Below, piece after piece: positions 44,602 through 55,165 of a stretch of DNA of 64,000 nucleotides. The translations under genes were made by a program, and so were the position numbers. The notes under the pieces are model-generated. The model did not search any database. It worked only from the letters and a program-made list of their open reading frames with translations, and had not been told where the DNA came from. Positions within the stretch are counted from its first letter, which is position 1. Each line of letters begins with the position of its first letter. Location: the NCBI RefSeq assembly GCF_037325665.1, contig NC_090261.1:33853291-33917290 (forward strand). Reading direction: 5' to 3'. Origin of the DNA: Littorina saxatilis (Eukaryota > Mollusca > Gastropoda > Littorinimorpha > Littorinidae).

Positions 44602-46707
44602 GGTCCGTGGCCCCACTTTATTTCCCTTAAAAGAAAATAACATTGATATTTGTGTTTTGCAGGTTCTTGACATTCATGGTGCCCACTTGCAAGCTGACCT
44701 GGAAACCAAGAAACTTGGCAGTTTTTTGAGGGACCTGCAGGCCCAAGCGATATGTCCTGGAATCACCAATCCGTCCCTTCAGCAGTTTGCAGGCCACCCT
44801 GATGGAAAGACTGGCTACTTCCAACATATTCGCTATTCCTTCGAGGATGGAAAGATGCTGCACACTTCCTGTGTACGGTCTGTGCAGTGTGAACTGTTGA
44901 TAGAAACGGACAAGAGTTATTGCAGATCTTGCCAGTCAGTACAAGATATTCTACAGGAAAAACTTGCTCGCCACGAAACTGTAAAGGCTATTAAGCCTAA
45001 CGACTCTCTCCGTGGGCTTTCAAAGAAGCAGCTAAAGGAAGCGTTTAAGACTGAGAGAAAAAAGAATTTTGTGAAACAAGCTGAGGAATTCAAGGCCAGG
45101 ATTCCCAGTGAGTCTGTGGATCTGCCTGAGGACTTGCACAACGATCTGCAACAAGCCATGGGCAGCCTGCAAGACCCTCTACAACGCCTTTTTTGGGAAG
45201 AACAACTGAAAGCGTTTGAAAAAAAGGAACATGGGATGCGTTGGCACCCCATGATGATCAGGTTAGCTATCCTGATTCATTCAAAGAGTGAAGCTGCTTA
45301 TGAGACATTGAGAAAGACTGGAGTTCTCAAACTGCCTGGTAAATACACTCTGAGAGAATACACAGCTGCAACAGAGTCTAAGAGTGGATTTCAGCCTGAA
45401 GTGGTGGACGAGCTGAAGAAATATGCCCGCCAACTACCAGAGAACCAGCGCTTTGTGGTTTTGTTACATGACGAGATGACGATGACTATCAAGTCAGACT
45501 TGGTGTTCGAATCCAGAAGTGGGCAATTGGTGGCATGGGGTTTGTCCACTCGGATAAGGATTGTGGCCTGAAGCCGAACAGAAAGCTGGCTACTCATGCC
45601 CTAGTATTTTATGCTGTGGGCATCAATTCGAACCTGAAAAAGAGCTTGGGATTTTTTCCCACAAAGTCAGCCACTGCAGATCAGCTATATTCGCTGTTTT
45701 GGCAAGCAGTGGCCTGTCTTGAAGAGGCTGGCTTCAAAGTGGTTGTGAGCACCAGCGACAAGGCTCCACCCAACCAACGCCTATATCAGATGATGGGAGA
45801 CCCTGACCAGGTCGTCTACAGGACTGTGAACCTCCTTGCCCCTGAAAGGTGGATCTTTTTCATCAGCGACCCCCCTCATTTGATTAAGACAGTGAGAAAC
45901 AATCTGTCCAGCAGCGCAGAGGGCCCCTCCACTAGATGTTTGTGGAACAATGCCCATCACATTTTGTGGAAGCATTTTTCACGACTTTACCACCAAGACA
46001 TGGAGATGGGAGTTGCACGAAGTGGCCTGACACTGCAACACATTCGTCTGAATCCTCACTCTGTCATGAATGTTCGCCTTGCTGCCCAGACTCTGAGTTC
46101 AAGAGTGGCAGCTGTCATGCAGACCTATGGTGGGCTGGAATGCCAAGAAACGGCCACATTTGTTAAGCTGATGGACCGTTTCTTCGACCGCCTCAACACC
46201 CGGCATCTTCATGAGGCGGAACACAAGAGGAAACCAGATCTCAGGCCATACACAGATGCAAATGATGAGCGTTTCAGGTTTCTGCAGGAAGACTTCCTGG
46301 GATACCTGTTTCAGTGGAAGGCCTCTGTTGAAAACAGGCCTGGCTTCTCCCGCGCTGAAAAGGCGAAGATGTATTTGACATATCAAACACACAGAGGCCT
46401 TGTGATGACCGTGAATGGGTTCATAGAGGCCACCAGGTTTTTGCTGACTAACGGAGTCAGGTTTGTACTGTCAAACAAATTCTGTCAAGATCCTATTGAG
46501 GAGCACTTTGGAAGACACAGGGCAATGGGCCGCACATCAGAAAATCCCAATGCCTTGCGCTTTGCCCACCAGGAAAAGTCTCTGAGGCTTCAGCGTCAGC
46601 TGGTGTTGACCGTCACCCCTAAAGGCAATGTCCACAGCAGGCCACAGCAGCAGCCGGCCATCCCAATGTGTAGAAGTCCTCTCAAAAAGAAAGCTAGAAA
46701 AAATTAA

Positions 46708-46904
46708 GCTTGACAACTGGTACAAACTTGACATCATAGCCAGCAGTGGTGCAGTCAAGATTAATGCTGTATGGTGTCTCTTATGAACTGTAGATCTATG
46801 AAAAGAGATGGTTTTGATGTAAAAATATTTTAATGTAGGTTATTTATGTATTGCCTGTATAAGATAAAACAAACATAATCAGAATTTAAAGCCAAAGAAA
46901 TGGG
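46708..46904. other. P-element 3' flank
   Basis: Short AT-rich segment after the transposase stop. No terminal inverted repeat matching the 37.9-kb leader was found here, so the right end of the transposon is unresolved. Confidence 0.4.
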
Positions 46905-47106
46905 TACATCACGAAGCGTCCCGGTACCGAAGCGTCCCGGTACCGAAGCGTCCCGGTGCCGAAGCGTCCCGGTACCGAAGCGTCCCACTATAACGCGTCA
47001 CAGGGGTACCGGGACGCTTTGGTACCGGGACGCTTCGGGACGCTCCCGGGCAGTAGGGCACGGAGCGTCCCGGTACCGAAGCGTCCCGGTGCCGAAACGT
47101 CCCGGT
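46905..47106. repeat. 16-bp GGTACCGAAGCGTCCC minisatellite, array A
   Basis: Units CGAAGCGTCCCGGTAC run forward to about 46988. Then comes CACTATAACGCGTCACAGG, then reversed units, then forward again. The segment CTATAACGCGT is matched in reverse (AACGCGTTATAG) at the start of array B. GGTACC in each unit is itself palindromic, so the array can fold in many registers. Confidence 0.85.
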
Positions 47107-47195
47107 ACCAGTCACCACGCACATCCTCGGCTCGCATGCCAATGTATTATATAGCAAAGGGAATGCCTGTAATTCACACAGAGCAATCACTTGGT

Positions 47196-47282
47196 CTTAA
47201 ACGTGCACAAGACAAAAACTTTCATACTGGGGGAGCGAGCCAGTCTGAAGAGTACTCGGGTCCAGCGCGAGCGTTCTTTATT
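47196..47282 (-). repeat. Dispersed repeat, partner of 1487-1570
   Basis: The reverse complement of about 80 bases around GTCTGAAGAGTACTCGGGTC matches 1487-1570 with few differences. It lies between the two GGTACC minisatellite arrays. Confidence 0.65.
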
Positions 47283-47539
47283 ACCCAAATGAACCCAAAC
47301 AAACCCAAATGATACAATTTAAAAGTCGGAGGCAGAACTGAAAAGACTTTTTCCGACGCTCACGCTTAGTGAAGCCAGAAAGCGTGTGTGATAACAGACA
47401 TATCCCTCTTGTGAACGGAAGCCTACGGACTTTTCCCCCGAACTTGTCCACACGGGTACAGTATTTCCAAATTGGTGTGTTGTGAGTACAGATCTAAAGT
47501 AAAGTTGGACAAAAAGTGATTTTTTTTTTACCGAAAGCA

Positions 47540-47665
47540 AATCAAGGTCTGTGCAAAATTAAAAAAATCAGTGAAGTCAAGGTCAAATCAAGGTCAAGAT
47601 TAAATTTAAAAAAAATAAATATGGTTAGTCAAGTCAAGGTCAAATCAAGGTCACTCAAGGTTTAA
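47540..47665 (+). repeat. TCAAGGTC-rich short repeats
   Basis: Seven or so copies of GTCAAGGTCAAATCAAGG-like units in A/T-rich DNA. They resemble the motif content of the dispersed TCAAGGTCA repeat but not its sequence order. Possibly a local tandem expansion. Confidence 0.5.
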
Positions 47666-47675
47666 AAAAAAAGTC

Positions 47676-47807
47676 CTGTAACGCGTTATAGTGGGACGCT
47701 TCGGTACCGGGACGCTTTGGTACAGGGACGCTTCAGTACCGGGACGCTTTGGTACCGGGACGCTTCGGTACCGGGACGCTTTGGTACCGGGACGCTTCGG
47801 GGTGTCC
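47676..47807. repeat. 16-bp GGTACCGGGACGCTTC minisatellite, array B
   Basis: Seven or eight units in the opposite orientation to the first part of array A, starting CTGTAACGCGTTATAGTGGG. Arrays A and B therefore form an interrupted inverted repeat around 47.1-47.7 kb. Confidence 0.85.
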
Positions 47808-48330
47808 CCAAAGAAATTGTTCTGGTGTTGAAATATTTTCGCATAAATGATTGTGCTATTTGTGTATTGTTTGGATTTTGCAAGCTTAGTTCTTGTTCTT
47901 AGACTGCTGCTTCTTTTTATGATTGTGTCTAAACAAGTTTTGGTGATACCTTGTAGTTTACAAAATAAGTTTGTAAAGTTTTTTATTATTGTAATGTTTT
48001 CATGTGTGTTATTGCTGAAACCCGTTGAAAGCTCAAGGAATATAGTATTTATGGTCTTTTTCAAGTCTTTGGTTTTTATCTTGAACTTGTATACATGTAT
48101 GTGCGCAATACTAACAATACTAACTGTTCAGCTTTTTTTCAAGAAAGACCACAGACAAACAATACTGTTCAGATTTTTTCAAGAAAGACCAGACAAACAC
48201 ACATTAAAAAAAACAACAACAACAAAATCAAACAGAAAACAATGTTTAATTCTTCTAACTATTTTTCGCAAGAATTGTTTAACCTATATCAACAATAACC
48301 ATAATCAAATGAACACATTTTGCAAGTTAG
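47808..48330. other. Unassigned AT-rich DNA
   Basis: No gene supported. Bases 48130-48155 and 48168-48192 duplicate TTTTTTCAAGAAAGACCA. A 221-residue open frame crossing this region has low-complexity Phe/Lys/Pro composition and no splice or homology support. Confidence 0.45.
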
Positions 48331-48333
48331 TTC

Positions 48334-48412
48334 CCCCTCCCCCCCCCCCCCCCAAAAAAAAAGACCCCCCCCCAAAAAAAAAAGACCCCCCCCCCCCCAA
48401 AAAAAAAAGCCA
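48334..48412. repeat. (C)n(A)nG minisatellite
   Basis: Three alternating blocks of 9-18 C, 9-10 A and GA. It is probably a slippage-prone tract and likely to be hard to assemble. Confidence 0.85.
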
Positions 48413-48702
48413 AAACAAATGTTCTTCTCCACACTTTAACTTTCACAAGTGGCATGAAATCACTTGTCAAAATCATACTGAAACTATTAATAAAAATAAA
48501 TGGCAATTATAACGCGCACATCTTTACAAAACTCAATGCGCGGGAAAGGACACATTCACAAGCATTCATCCATCAACAGGCAAACAACATGGAAAGACAA
48601 CAAAAGTACATGTACCTAACTTTCAAATCTGACAATGACACAAAACTGCAGGCATGAAGAGAACCACTAAGTCAAGAAGTCTTCACATTGTTTCAAGACA
48701 AT

Positions 48703-49078
48703 CAGGCCAAATAAAAAAATAGGTCTGTTTACGGTAACATGGCCGAAAATAGGGTCGGTCGGTCGGATTTTTGTAAACAAAATTTCCCCGTCTCGTTTGG
48801 TCCATTTCTGTCCGATTTTGTTCAATTGTTTTTTTAAAACGAAGGGAATTTTATCGTCTTTCCTCACAAGGCAAAAATTATTACAATATAGCTAAGTACG
48901 CTGCGGTTTGACACCAAAAAGCGACTTTACGACAAAGAACCCCCCCCCCCCCCCCCCCCCAATTTGTTTTTTCTTTTTCTTTTCTTTTTTCATTTTTCGA
49001 AAAAAAAGTTTAGGGTCGGGCCGAAAAATTAGGGTCGGTCGGGATACCGTAAACAGACCTATTTTTTTTTATTTGGCC
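48703..49078. mobile_element. MITE with GGTCTGTTTACGGTAAC ends
   Basis: Left GGCCAAATAAAAAAATAGGT, then CTGTTTACGGTAAC; right TACCGTAAACAGACCTATT, then TTTTTTATTTGGCC. It is longer than the copy at 2728. The subterminal GGTCGGTCGG is mirrored on the other side as GGTCGGTCGGG. It contains a poly-C run (48941-48960). Confidence 0.75.
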
Positions 49079-49177
49079 TCATGACATCAGAATGTGAAGT
49101 GAGTAAAACACTAATACAGCATGAAATGTTCTAATTTTTTTTTTTTTTTACTAAAATGAAACAAAACCCAAAACATG

Positions 49178-49627
49178 GTGTTGTCACACTGTTGTGTATG
49201 AGAGAAATGTACGAGTTGCGTATGAAATTTTAACTCATACACGTACGTTGGTATACGCTAGGGGTAAGTTAGGCATAGCTAGGTTGTATACGTTTCAAGT
49301 ACGCTGGCATATGCTGTCACGGAAATACATTTTTCAGCATGTTGAAAAATGTTTGGCGTATGGATTGTACGCGGCGCGAGACATACGCTGATTACCCTAA
49401 ATGTACGATATCGGTACGTTACTCATAGGTCAAGTACTGTGGACATACGTTGTACAGCTATAGCGTATTGATAGCATATGAGTAGCATAGGTTCAATACA
49501 GTATCGATACGGTATGTATACGCCCAATTTTATATTTTCGCGGGGTTTTGGTGCGTATGAAAAATATTTTATGAATTTTCATACCCAACTCATACGTTTC
49601 TCCCATACGCAACAGTGTGACAGCGCC
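49178..49627. mobile_element. MITE with TGTCACACTGTTG ends
   Basis: GGTGTTGTCACACTGTTGTG and the reverse complement of CAACAGTGTGACAGCGCC form inverted ends of about 50 bases. The interior is rich in CGTACG/GTATACG-like words. Length 450 bp, no frame. Confidence 0.7.
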
Positions 49628-49682
49628 TTAAAAACAGGCAGAGCCAGCCGGCAGCGAGTTCCAAACTAAGAAAGAAGTCTCT

Positions 49683-50470
49683 TCACTCTAAGAACTGCTT
49701 CACGTACTTCACCTTCAAACCTTTTCGAAGGCCTTTGGCAGGTATACACGTGTCATATTTGTGTTGGTCTAGGAACTTCCGGCATTCATGATGCACCCTA
49801 ATCTTAAAACAAAGTTGTGCCATTTGTACAAAGATTAGCTCTTTCATCTCCTCACTCACTTCACATTCTGATGTCATGTCTTGAAACAATGTGAAGACTT
49901 CTTGACTTTGACCGCACATGGCACTGAAATCCTGCTGGGTGTTTGTTTGGAACACAGACCGTGCTTTTCTTTCTAGCAGGCAAAAAAAGTCTTTTGAGTT
50001 TTGCTGCAGAAACACCAGACCCCCTCTGTTTAGTGCAGTTGTCAGAACACTCGCTTCATCTTCATCATTTTGCACAAAATGTTTCAAACACTTGAACTTT
50101 TCCTCTTTTTCTTCACTTGATTTCAAGCGTAAGCACCTTTGCTTCAGCTTCTGGACAACACTGCCGCCAATGTAGCAAACTACATCTTTCACATTCTCAG
50201 ATAGAGACTCTTCTTCCTCCTGTGCTTCATTCTCCTGAGCCTGAGGTGTAATGGGGTAATTTACATCCAACAGCAATTCAAACAGATGAAAGCACAGCCA
50301 CATGGATGCTTGCGCTTATCCAGTGACTGCTTTGATGTATAGCATGTTTTGTTGGTATGCAACATGGAAGGCTGACCATGCCTTTTCCCTTGCAGTGGTG
50401 GGGAACTTGGTACGCTTACCCAGGCAATTGAACAGGAATGTTGTAGTCTCCAGAATGGCTGGCCCTTTTT
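49683..50470 (-). pseudogene. Transposase C-terminal remnant
   Basis: The upstream part (50470 to about 50310) reads ETTTFLFNCLGKRTKFPTT and AREKAWSAFHVAYQQNML, then hits one in-frame TAA near 50320. The main frame follows: MWLCFHLFELLLDVNYPI, a Glu-rich stretch, VKDVVCYIGGSVVQKLKQR, LNRGGLVFLQQNSKDFFCLL and KIRVHHECRKFLDQHK, with a stop at 49683. A YIxGxVVxKL box, then a GGL box and a final basic H-rich helix are typical C-terminal features of P-like and related eukaryotic transposases. Neither THAP domain nor catalytic core was found, so this is a fragment of another element on the opposite strand from the 38-46.7 kb P-element. Confidence 0.5.
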
Positions 50471-50751
50471 AAAAAGACAAAAGACAAATACATACATAAG
50501 TAATAAAAGAAGTTGACTTTGCGTTAGAAAAACACAAAATGTCCATGTTATGTACCTGTATGTATGTATGTATAAAAATAATGCTCAACATTCAGAACTT
50601 TTCCAAATAGCAGCGCGCAGCAGATCTCCACATGGGTATCAATTCACACAATATTAATACTTACTTGAACCACTTTGGAAGAAATGTCTTGTATCTGTTG
50701 ATACACATTTCTCAGCCAGCAGCACACACGCTTTGTCAACTTGCTGCAGCG

Positions 50752-51195
50752 TTAACACTTTCGCGACGGGACACTGATAAATCAGCAACAGCGCTGACAC
50801 GCCCATGGACGGGACGCTTATAAATCAGTAACAGCCATACAGGGTACACGACTCGTGATTGCTTCCCGGTTTTTGAAGCTTGCAGTAAATTGAGTTGTTT
50901 CCCTTGACACACTTTGCGTGCCCTTCCACCATATGGCATATGTAAAATTAGCCTGATTTGTGTGGTTTTTTCGAGAAAAAAAATGAATCTAAGGCGAGCC
51001 TTGTCACGGGAGGAGATTCTCCGGATGTTGGATCTTGAGGACCCTGTAGATCATGATTCCGACGTGTTGTTTTCGCCTCAAGAAAGCGATAATAGCAGTG
51101 ATATTGAGGAAGAAACAGTCCTGTTCAGTGTTGCTAGTATGAGTCGGCAAACTACACGTGTTAGGGTGGTACTGCATGAATCTTCGAATGTGTAG
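50752..51195 (+). mobile_element. piggyBac-like 5' fragment
   Basis: TTAACACTTTCGCGACGGGA at 50752 has the TTAA plus CRCTTTCGC style of piggyBac ends. About 230 bases later an ATG (50983) opens a short frame, MNLRRALSREEILRMLDLED, followed by an acidic/Ser stretch (DSDVLFSPQESDNSSDIEEE). That is the usual N-terminus of piggyBac transposases. The frame stops at 51195, and the catalytic core and right TTAA end are not seen. Confidence 0.45.
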
Positions 51196-51971
51196 TTGCA
51201 AGGGGGGCGTGGCAGCACTGATAACAATGGATGGCTGGAGCGTCCTAATCCTTTTGGAAATGTTCATTGGTGTACAGTTGGGACTTTGTTGTGAAAATGT
51301 GACTTATATTCAATATGGATTACCTAGACATCATTTGGTGAGTGTCACAGTTTTGTTTCATTTGAGTCAGGATGCTGTGAGTGAATGCGGGATTTGCTTG
51401 TTTTTTTCTTTGTACTGTCTCCTTATTTCTGTGTAGAATTTTAACAATATTTCGGCTAATTCATAGGTTTTACACCTTGTTTGGTTATAAAATTATTTAT
51501 AATACTTTCTGTTAAAAAATAACTTTTAAAAAAGCAGTGGAAAAGAAAACACACACAAAAAATGTTAAAAAACACAAATTATCCCCCTTTCACCCCCCCT
51601 TTGCTAAAACAAATCGCGTGACAAACTTATAAATAGCACGACTGAACTGGGCATCCATTTTTTAATTAGTACAAAAAATTTGGTGGTAATTGGACTTAAT
51701 TCAAGCTTGCTAGACAGATTTCTTTACAGTTACTGATTTTTGGTAAGTTTCTTGGTGGCAAGCTTGGGCAGGCAGGACGTCAACGCCGTGGCAGTGCTAG
51801 TCACAATAACTGGAATCACAAATTCATACTAAACATTAAAAAAATGTCTTCATTAGACTATAGGCCTAACCCCTGTTTATATATTTACACATTTTCAAAC
51901 CAACAACAGTATAAACATTGGTACTCTATAATTAAATAGCTTCAAATGTCATGATCAATGTAAACACTCAC
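51196..51971. other. Unassigned DNA after the piggyBac fragment
   Basis: No gene supported. CA- and A-rich tracts lie around 51540-51570. GCAGGCAGGACGTCAACGCC near 51768 could be part of the missing piggyBac right end, but no inverted match to the left end was found. Confidence 0.35.
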
Positions 51972-52049
51972 CTTCTGCAGGGGGTGTTCAGCTTCAAGTT
52001 CCTTCTGCTTTGTCAGCGATACTTTTGTCAGATCGAATTCATCCTCGAC
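51972..52049 (-). CDS. Single internal exon of an unidentified gene
   Basis: A 78-nt exon with strong borders (CCTCACAG acceptor, GTGAGT donor) and phase 0 at both ends. It encodes VEDEFDLTKVSLTKQKELE and AEHPLQK, a charged, probably helical segment. No neighbouring exon with a compatible frame was identified on this strand. I do not recognise the protein. Confidence 0.5.
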
Positions 52050-52251
52050 CTGTGAGGGGAAAAAAACCGTCTATGAAATATTCATAGTTGTTATACGAAT
52101 TGAAAACAAAAAGGCTATTAATGAGAACACAAACAAGCCAAAGTTTGCAAGCTACTAGCTTAGTAGACTAGGAGTAGGAAAGTCTGCAAGTGTAGATCTG
52201 TTGCACAACTTACAGTCGACAAAGCGAGTATTTACGGCGACATGGAGAACA

Positions 52252-53125
52252 AACAAGTCGCGTAAGGCGAAAATACAACATTTAGTCAAGTAGCTGTCGA
52301 ACTCACAGAATGAAACTGAACGCAATGCAACGCAGCAAGACAAGACCGTATACTCGTAGCATCGTCAGTCCACCGCGCACGGCAAAGGCAGTGAAATTGA
52401 CAAGAAGAGCGGGGTAGTACTAGTAGTAGTACTTGCGCTGAGAAGGATAGCACGCTTTTCTGTACCTCTCTTCGTGTTAACTTTCTGAGCGTGTTTTTAA
52501 TCTAAACATATCATATCTATATGTTTTTGGAATCAGGAACCGACAAGGAATAAGATGAAGGTGTTTTTAAATTGATTTGGACAATTTAATGTTGATAATA
52601 ATTTTTATATTTTTAATTTTCAGAGCTTGTTTTTAATCAAAATACAACATATTTATATATTTTTGGAATCAGAAAATGATAAAGAATAAGATGTACGTAA
52701 ATTTGGATCGTTTTATAAAACAAATATTTTTTTTACAATTTTCAGATTTTTAATGACCAAACTCACTCATTAGTTTTTAAGCCACCAAGCTGAAATGCAA
52801 TACCAAACCCCGGCCTTCGTCGAAGATTACTTGACCAAAATTTCAACCAATTTGGTTGAAAAATGAGAGCGTGACAGTGCCGCCTCAACTTTCACGAAAA
52901 GCCGGATATGACGTCATCAAAGACATTTATCAAAAAAATGAAAAAAACGTATGGGGATTTCATACCCAGGAACTCTCATGTCAAATTTCATAAAGATCGG
53001 TCCAGTAGTTTAGTCTGAATCGCTCTACACACACACACAGACACACACACACACATACACCACGACCCTCGTCTCGATTCCCCCCTCTACGTTAACATAT
53101 TTAGTCAAAACTTGACTAAATATAA
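52252..53125. repeat. ~870-bp dispersed repeat, tandem copy 1
   Basis: Starts ACAAGTCGCGTAAGGCGAAA and ATACAACATTTAGTCAAG and ends AAAACTTGACTAAATATAAC, so short TTTAGTCAAG motifs at the ends are inverted. Near its right end it carries ATAAAGATCGGTCCAGTAGT followed by a CA tract. Copy 2 follows directly. It encodes nothing evident. Confidence 0.8.
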
Positions 53126-53995
53126 CAAGTCGCGTAAGGCGAAAATACAATATTTAGTCAAGTAGCTGTCGAACTCACAGAATGAGACTGAACGCAACGC
53201 AACGCAGCAAGACCGTATACTCGTAGCATCGTCACTCCACCGCCCGTGGCAAAGGCAGTGCCGGTGGAATTGACAAGAAGAGCGGGATATTCGTTGCGCT
53301 GAGAAGGATGGCACGCTTTTCTGTACCTCTCTTCGTTTTAACTTTCTGAGCGTGTTTTTAATCCAAACATATCATATCTATATGTTTTTGGAATCAGGAA
53401 CCGACAAGGAATAAGATGAAAGTGTTTTTAAAACGATTTCGAAAAAAAAATTTTGATAATAATTTTTATATATTTAATTTTCAGAGCTTGTTTTTAATCC
53501 GAATATAACATATTTATATGTTTTTGGAATCAGAAAATGATGGAGAATAAGATAAACGTAAATTTGGATCGTTTTATAAATTTTTATTTTTTTTTACAAT
53601 TTTCAGATTTTTAATGACCAAAGTCATTAATTAATTTTTAAGCCACCAAGCTGAAATGCAATACCGAACCCCGGGCTTCGTCGAAGATTACTTGACCAAA
53701 ATTTCAACCAATTTGGTTGAAAAATGAGGGCGTGACAGTGCCGCCTCAACTTCCACGAAAAGCCGGATATGACGTCATCAAAGACATTTATCAAAAAAAT
53801 GAAAAAAACGTATGGGGATTTCATACCCAGGAACTCTCATGTCAAATTTCATAAAGATCGGTCCAGTAGTTTGGTCTGAATCGCTCTACACACACACACA
53901 CGCACACGCACAGACAGACAGACACACATACACCATACCCTCGTTTCGATTCCCCCTCGATGTTAAAATATTTAGTCAAAACTTGACTAAATATA
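53126..53995. repeat. ~870-bp dispersed repeat, tandem copy 2
   Basis: Same order as copy 1, with about 90% identity by eye. Differences include a missing AGTAGTAGT expansion and a longer CA/CAGA tract. The copies abut at a shared AACAAGTCGCG. Confidence 0.8.
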
Positions 53996-54063
53996 AAAAC
54001 GTAAGCAAGAAGACTGATTAGAATGTAGGTCCGTGGTTCTGGGTTGCTCATGTGATCGCAACC

Positions 54064-54170
54064 ATGCAACGCTCATTTATTCTTTGCGGAGACGGCAGCT
54101 TCAGACCCAACGTTGAACTCACAAACGACAGATCGTACTGTGATAGAATCGCCAAACTACCGAACAAAAG
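54064..54170 (+). CDS. Possible first coding exon, unidentified
   Basis: ATG at 54064 opens MQRSFILCGDGSFRPNVELT and NDRSYCDRIAKLPNK up to a good donor (AAAAG|GTAAGA). The residue mix is protein-like. No downstream exon in phase was found and the promoter is not visible, so this is tentative. Confidence 0.25.
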
Positions 54171-54896
54171 GTAAGAACAAGAATCCGTTTGTGCGTATTG
54201 TTGATATTTTGACCGGATAGATACCGAACAACTTGCTCAAAGTCAAAGGCACACGATCAAATCGGTCCCGATCAAATAGACTTGCAACGATCAGTTGCGT
54301 TCTAATTCTGTTCCTGCTCAGGTTATACTTATAGATTGTTTTGATTTGTTCCTTTAATTTGTACTGTTCTTTTGATATTCGTTGATGCGACAACAACTCA
54401 AAGCATTGATCAGTCTCAAAGTATACAAACTTGGCAGTGTAACAAAGAAATAAGATGGCTAAGCACTGAAAGGCAAAGAACAAAGACGGAACTTGTCTAC
54501 GTTTTATTCGTAGTGAACAAGGTCAACAGACAACATGGCGGTTGGTAATTTTTGAGTAGACAGTTGACGTGGCTCCCAGAATATAGAAAGTTTTTCAACA
54601 TGCCATCTACGTGGTTCTTTTATTATGAACATTGTCTGTAAAACTAAAACAATAAAGTCAAATAATGTACTGCAAGGAAGCAGAGGCTGTCGTTGAACAA
54701 GGTTGATTGATGTAAATTGTAATGTATTATGTAGCCAATAATACTGCACGTGACGTATCACGTGATCTGTCATGTGATCAGGTTACGTGACAAAAATTAT
54801 GAGGTTACCTTGGCTTTCGAATATGGCGGCTGTATACTTGGGGACTCTTATCAAGTGCAACTGATAGGGTTGCTTTTCACCATCATATATATTCCT

Positions 54897-55165
54897 GATT
54901 GGCAATGTTGAACTTTAGCGTGATAAATTCATAGCTCACAATTCAGGTGCATTTCAGCTCTTGTAAGCATAACAAGTCGTTTTAGATATCAATTAAGTCA
55001 CGGAATGAACTGTACCGATGCTTTTCCTCAAATTACATGCGTTTTTGAAGGAAAACATCAGCAAAGGCGCCATTTCAAAGGAAGAGAGGCAACTCTGTCG
55101 ATATTTCGTATGCATTTTCTCGTCGTTTTTGTCGATCAAATGACAGAATTAATTTATTCTGCTTA
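54897..55165. repeat. Partial copy of the 21911-22705 element
   Basis: TGATAAATTCATAGCTCACA, CATAACAAGTCGTTTTAGAT and CGTCGTTTTTGTCGATCAAA match the left third of the element at 21911 with scattered changes. It is followed at 55163 by TTAAAGGCACAGTAAGCC, just as the 21.9-kb copy is followed by TTAAAGGCATACTAACGC. Confidence 0.6.

Larger units (their letters stand above)
37897..46707 (+). mobile_element. P-element-type DNA transposon, nested and inactivated
   Basis: The unit runs from a leader with four alternating CCTCGGATAAGATC/GATCTTATCCGAGG motifs (37897-38018), through a THAP exon, to the RNase H-like transposase ending at 46707. The true terminal repeats are not identified. Introns of 241 nt, 1.4 kb and 4.35 kb hold a MITE, a TCAAGGTCA repeat, a satellite and a Tc1-like element. 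A domesticated THAP9-like host gene is less likely because several reading-frame breaks are present. Confidence 0.7.
38094..46707 (+). pseudogene. P-element transposase with THAP domain
   Basis: Exon 1 (38094-38314) encodes a THAP zinc finger: CCIVGC, then FF and SIPKAGKSPSADKWRAEL, then CICSRHF. A one-base shift in a T run near 38165 separates the two halves. Exon 2 is 38556-38660. Exon 3 (40094-40312) has an in-frame TGA near its start and then CYTSFEDLSNDAVKSLPAGW. Exon 4 (44663-46707) reads VLDIHGAHLQADLE, MRWHPMMIRLAILIHSKS, LLHDEMTMTIKSDLVF, then a frameshift near 45535, STSDKAPPNQ, ISDPPHLIKTVRNN and QDPIEEHFGRHRAMG. These are the HTH/GTP-binding and DDE-type blocks of P transposases in the usual order. 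The candidate catalytic residues (D of HDEM, D of SDKAP, E of EEHFG) are kept. Confidence 0.75.

Noticed and set aside
46905-47190. Arg/Ser/Pro-rich frames of 84-118 residues
   Set aside because: Translations of the 16-bp GGTACCGAAGCGTCCC minisatellite.
47847-48512. 221-residue plus-strand frame ending in Pro/Lys repeats
   Set aside because: Low-complexity Phe/Leu then Pro/Lys composition from AT-rich DNA and poly-C/poly-A tracts; no recognisable domain.
54157-54483. 108-residue minus-strand frame
   Set aside because: No splice borders or domain; overlaps the tentative plus-strand exon and AT-rich flank.
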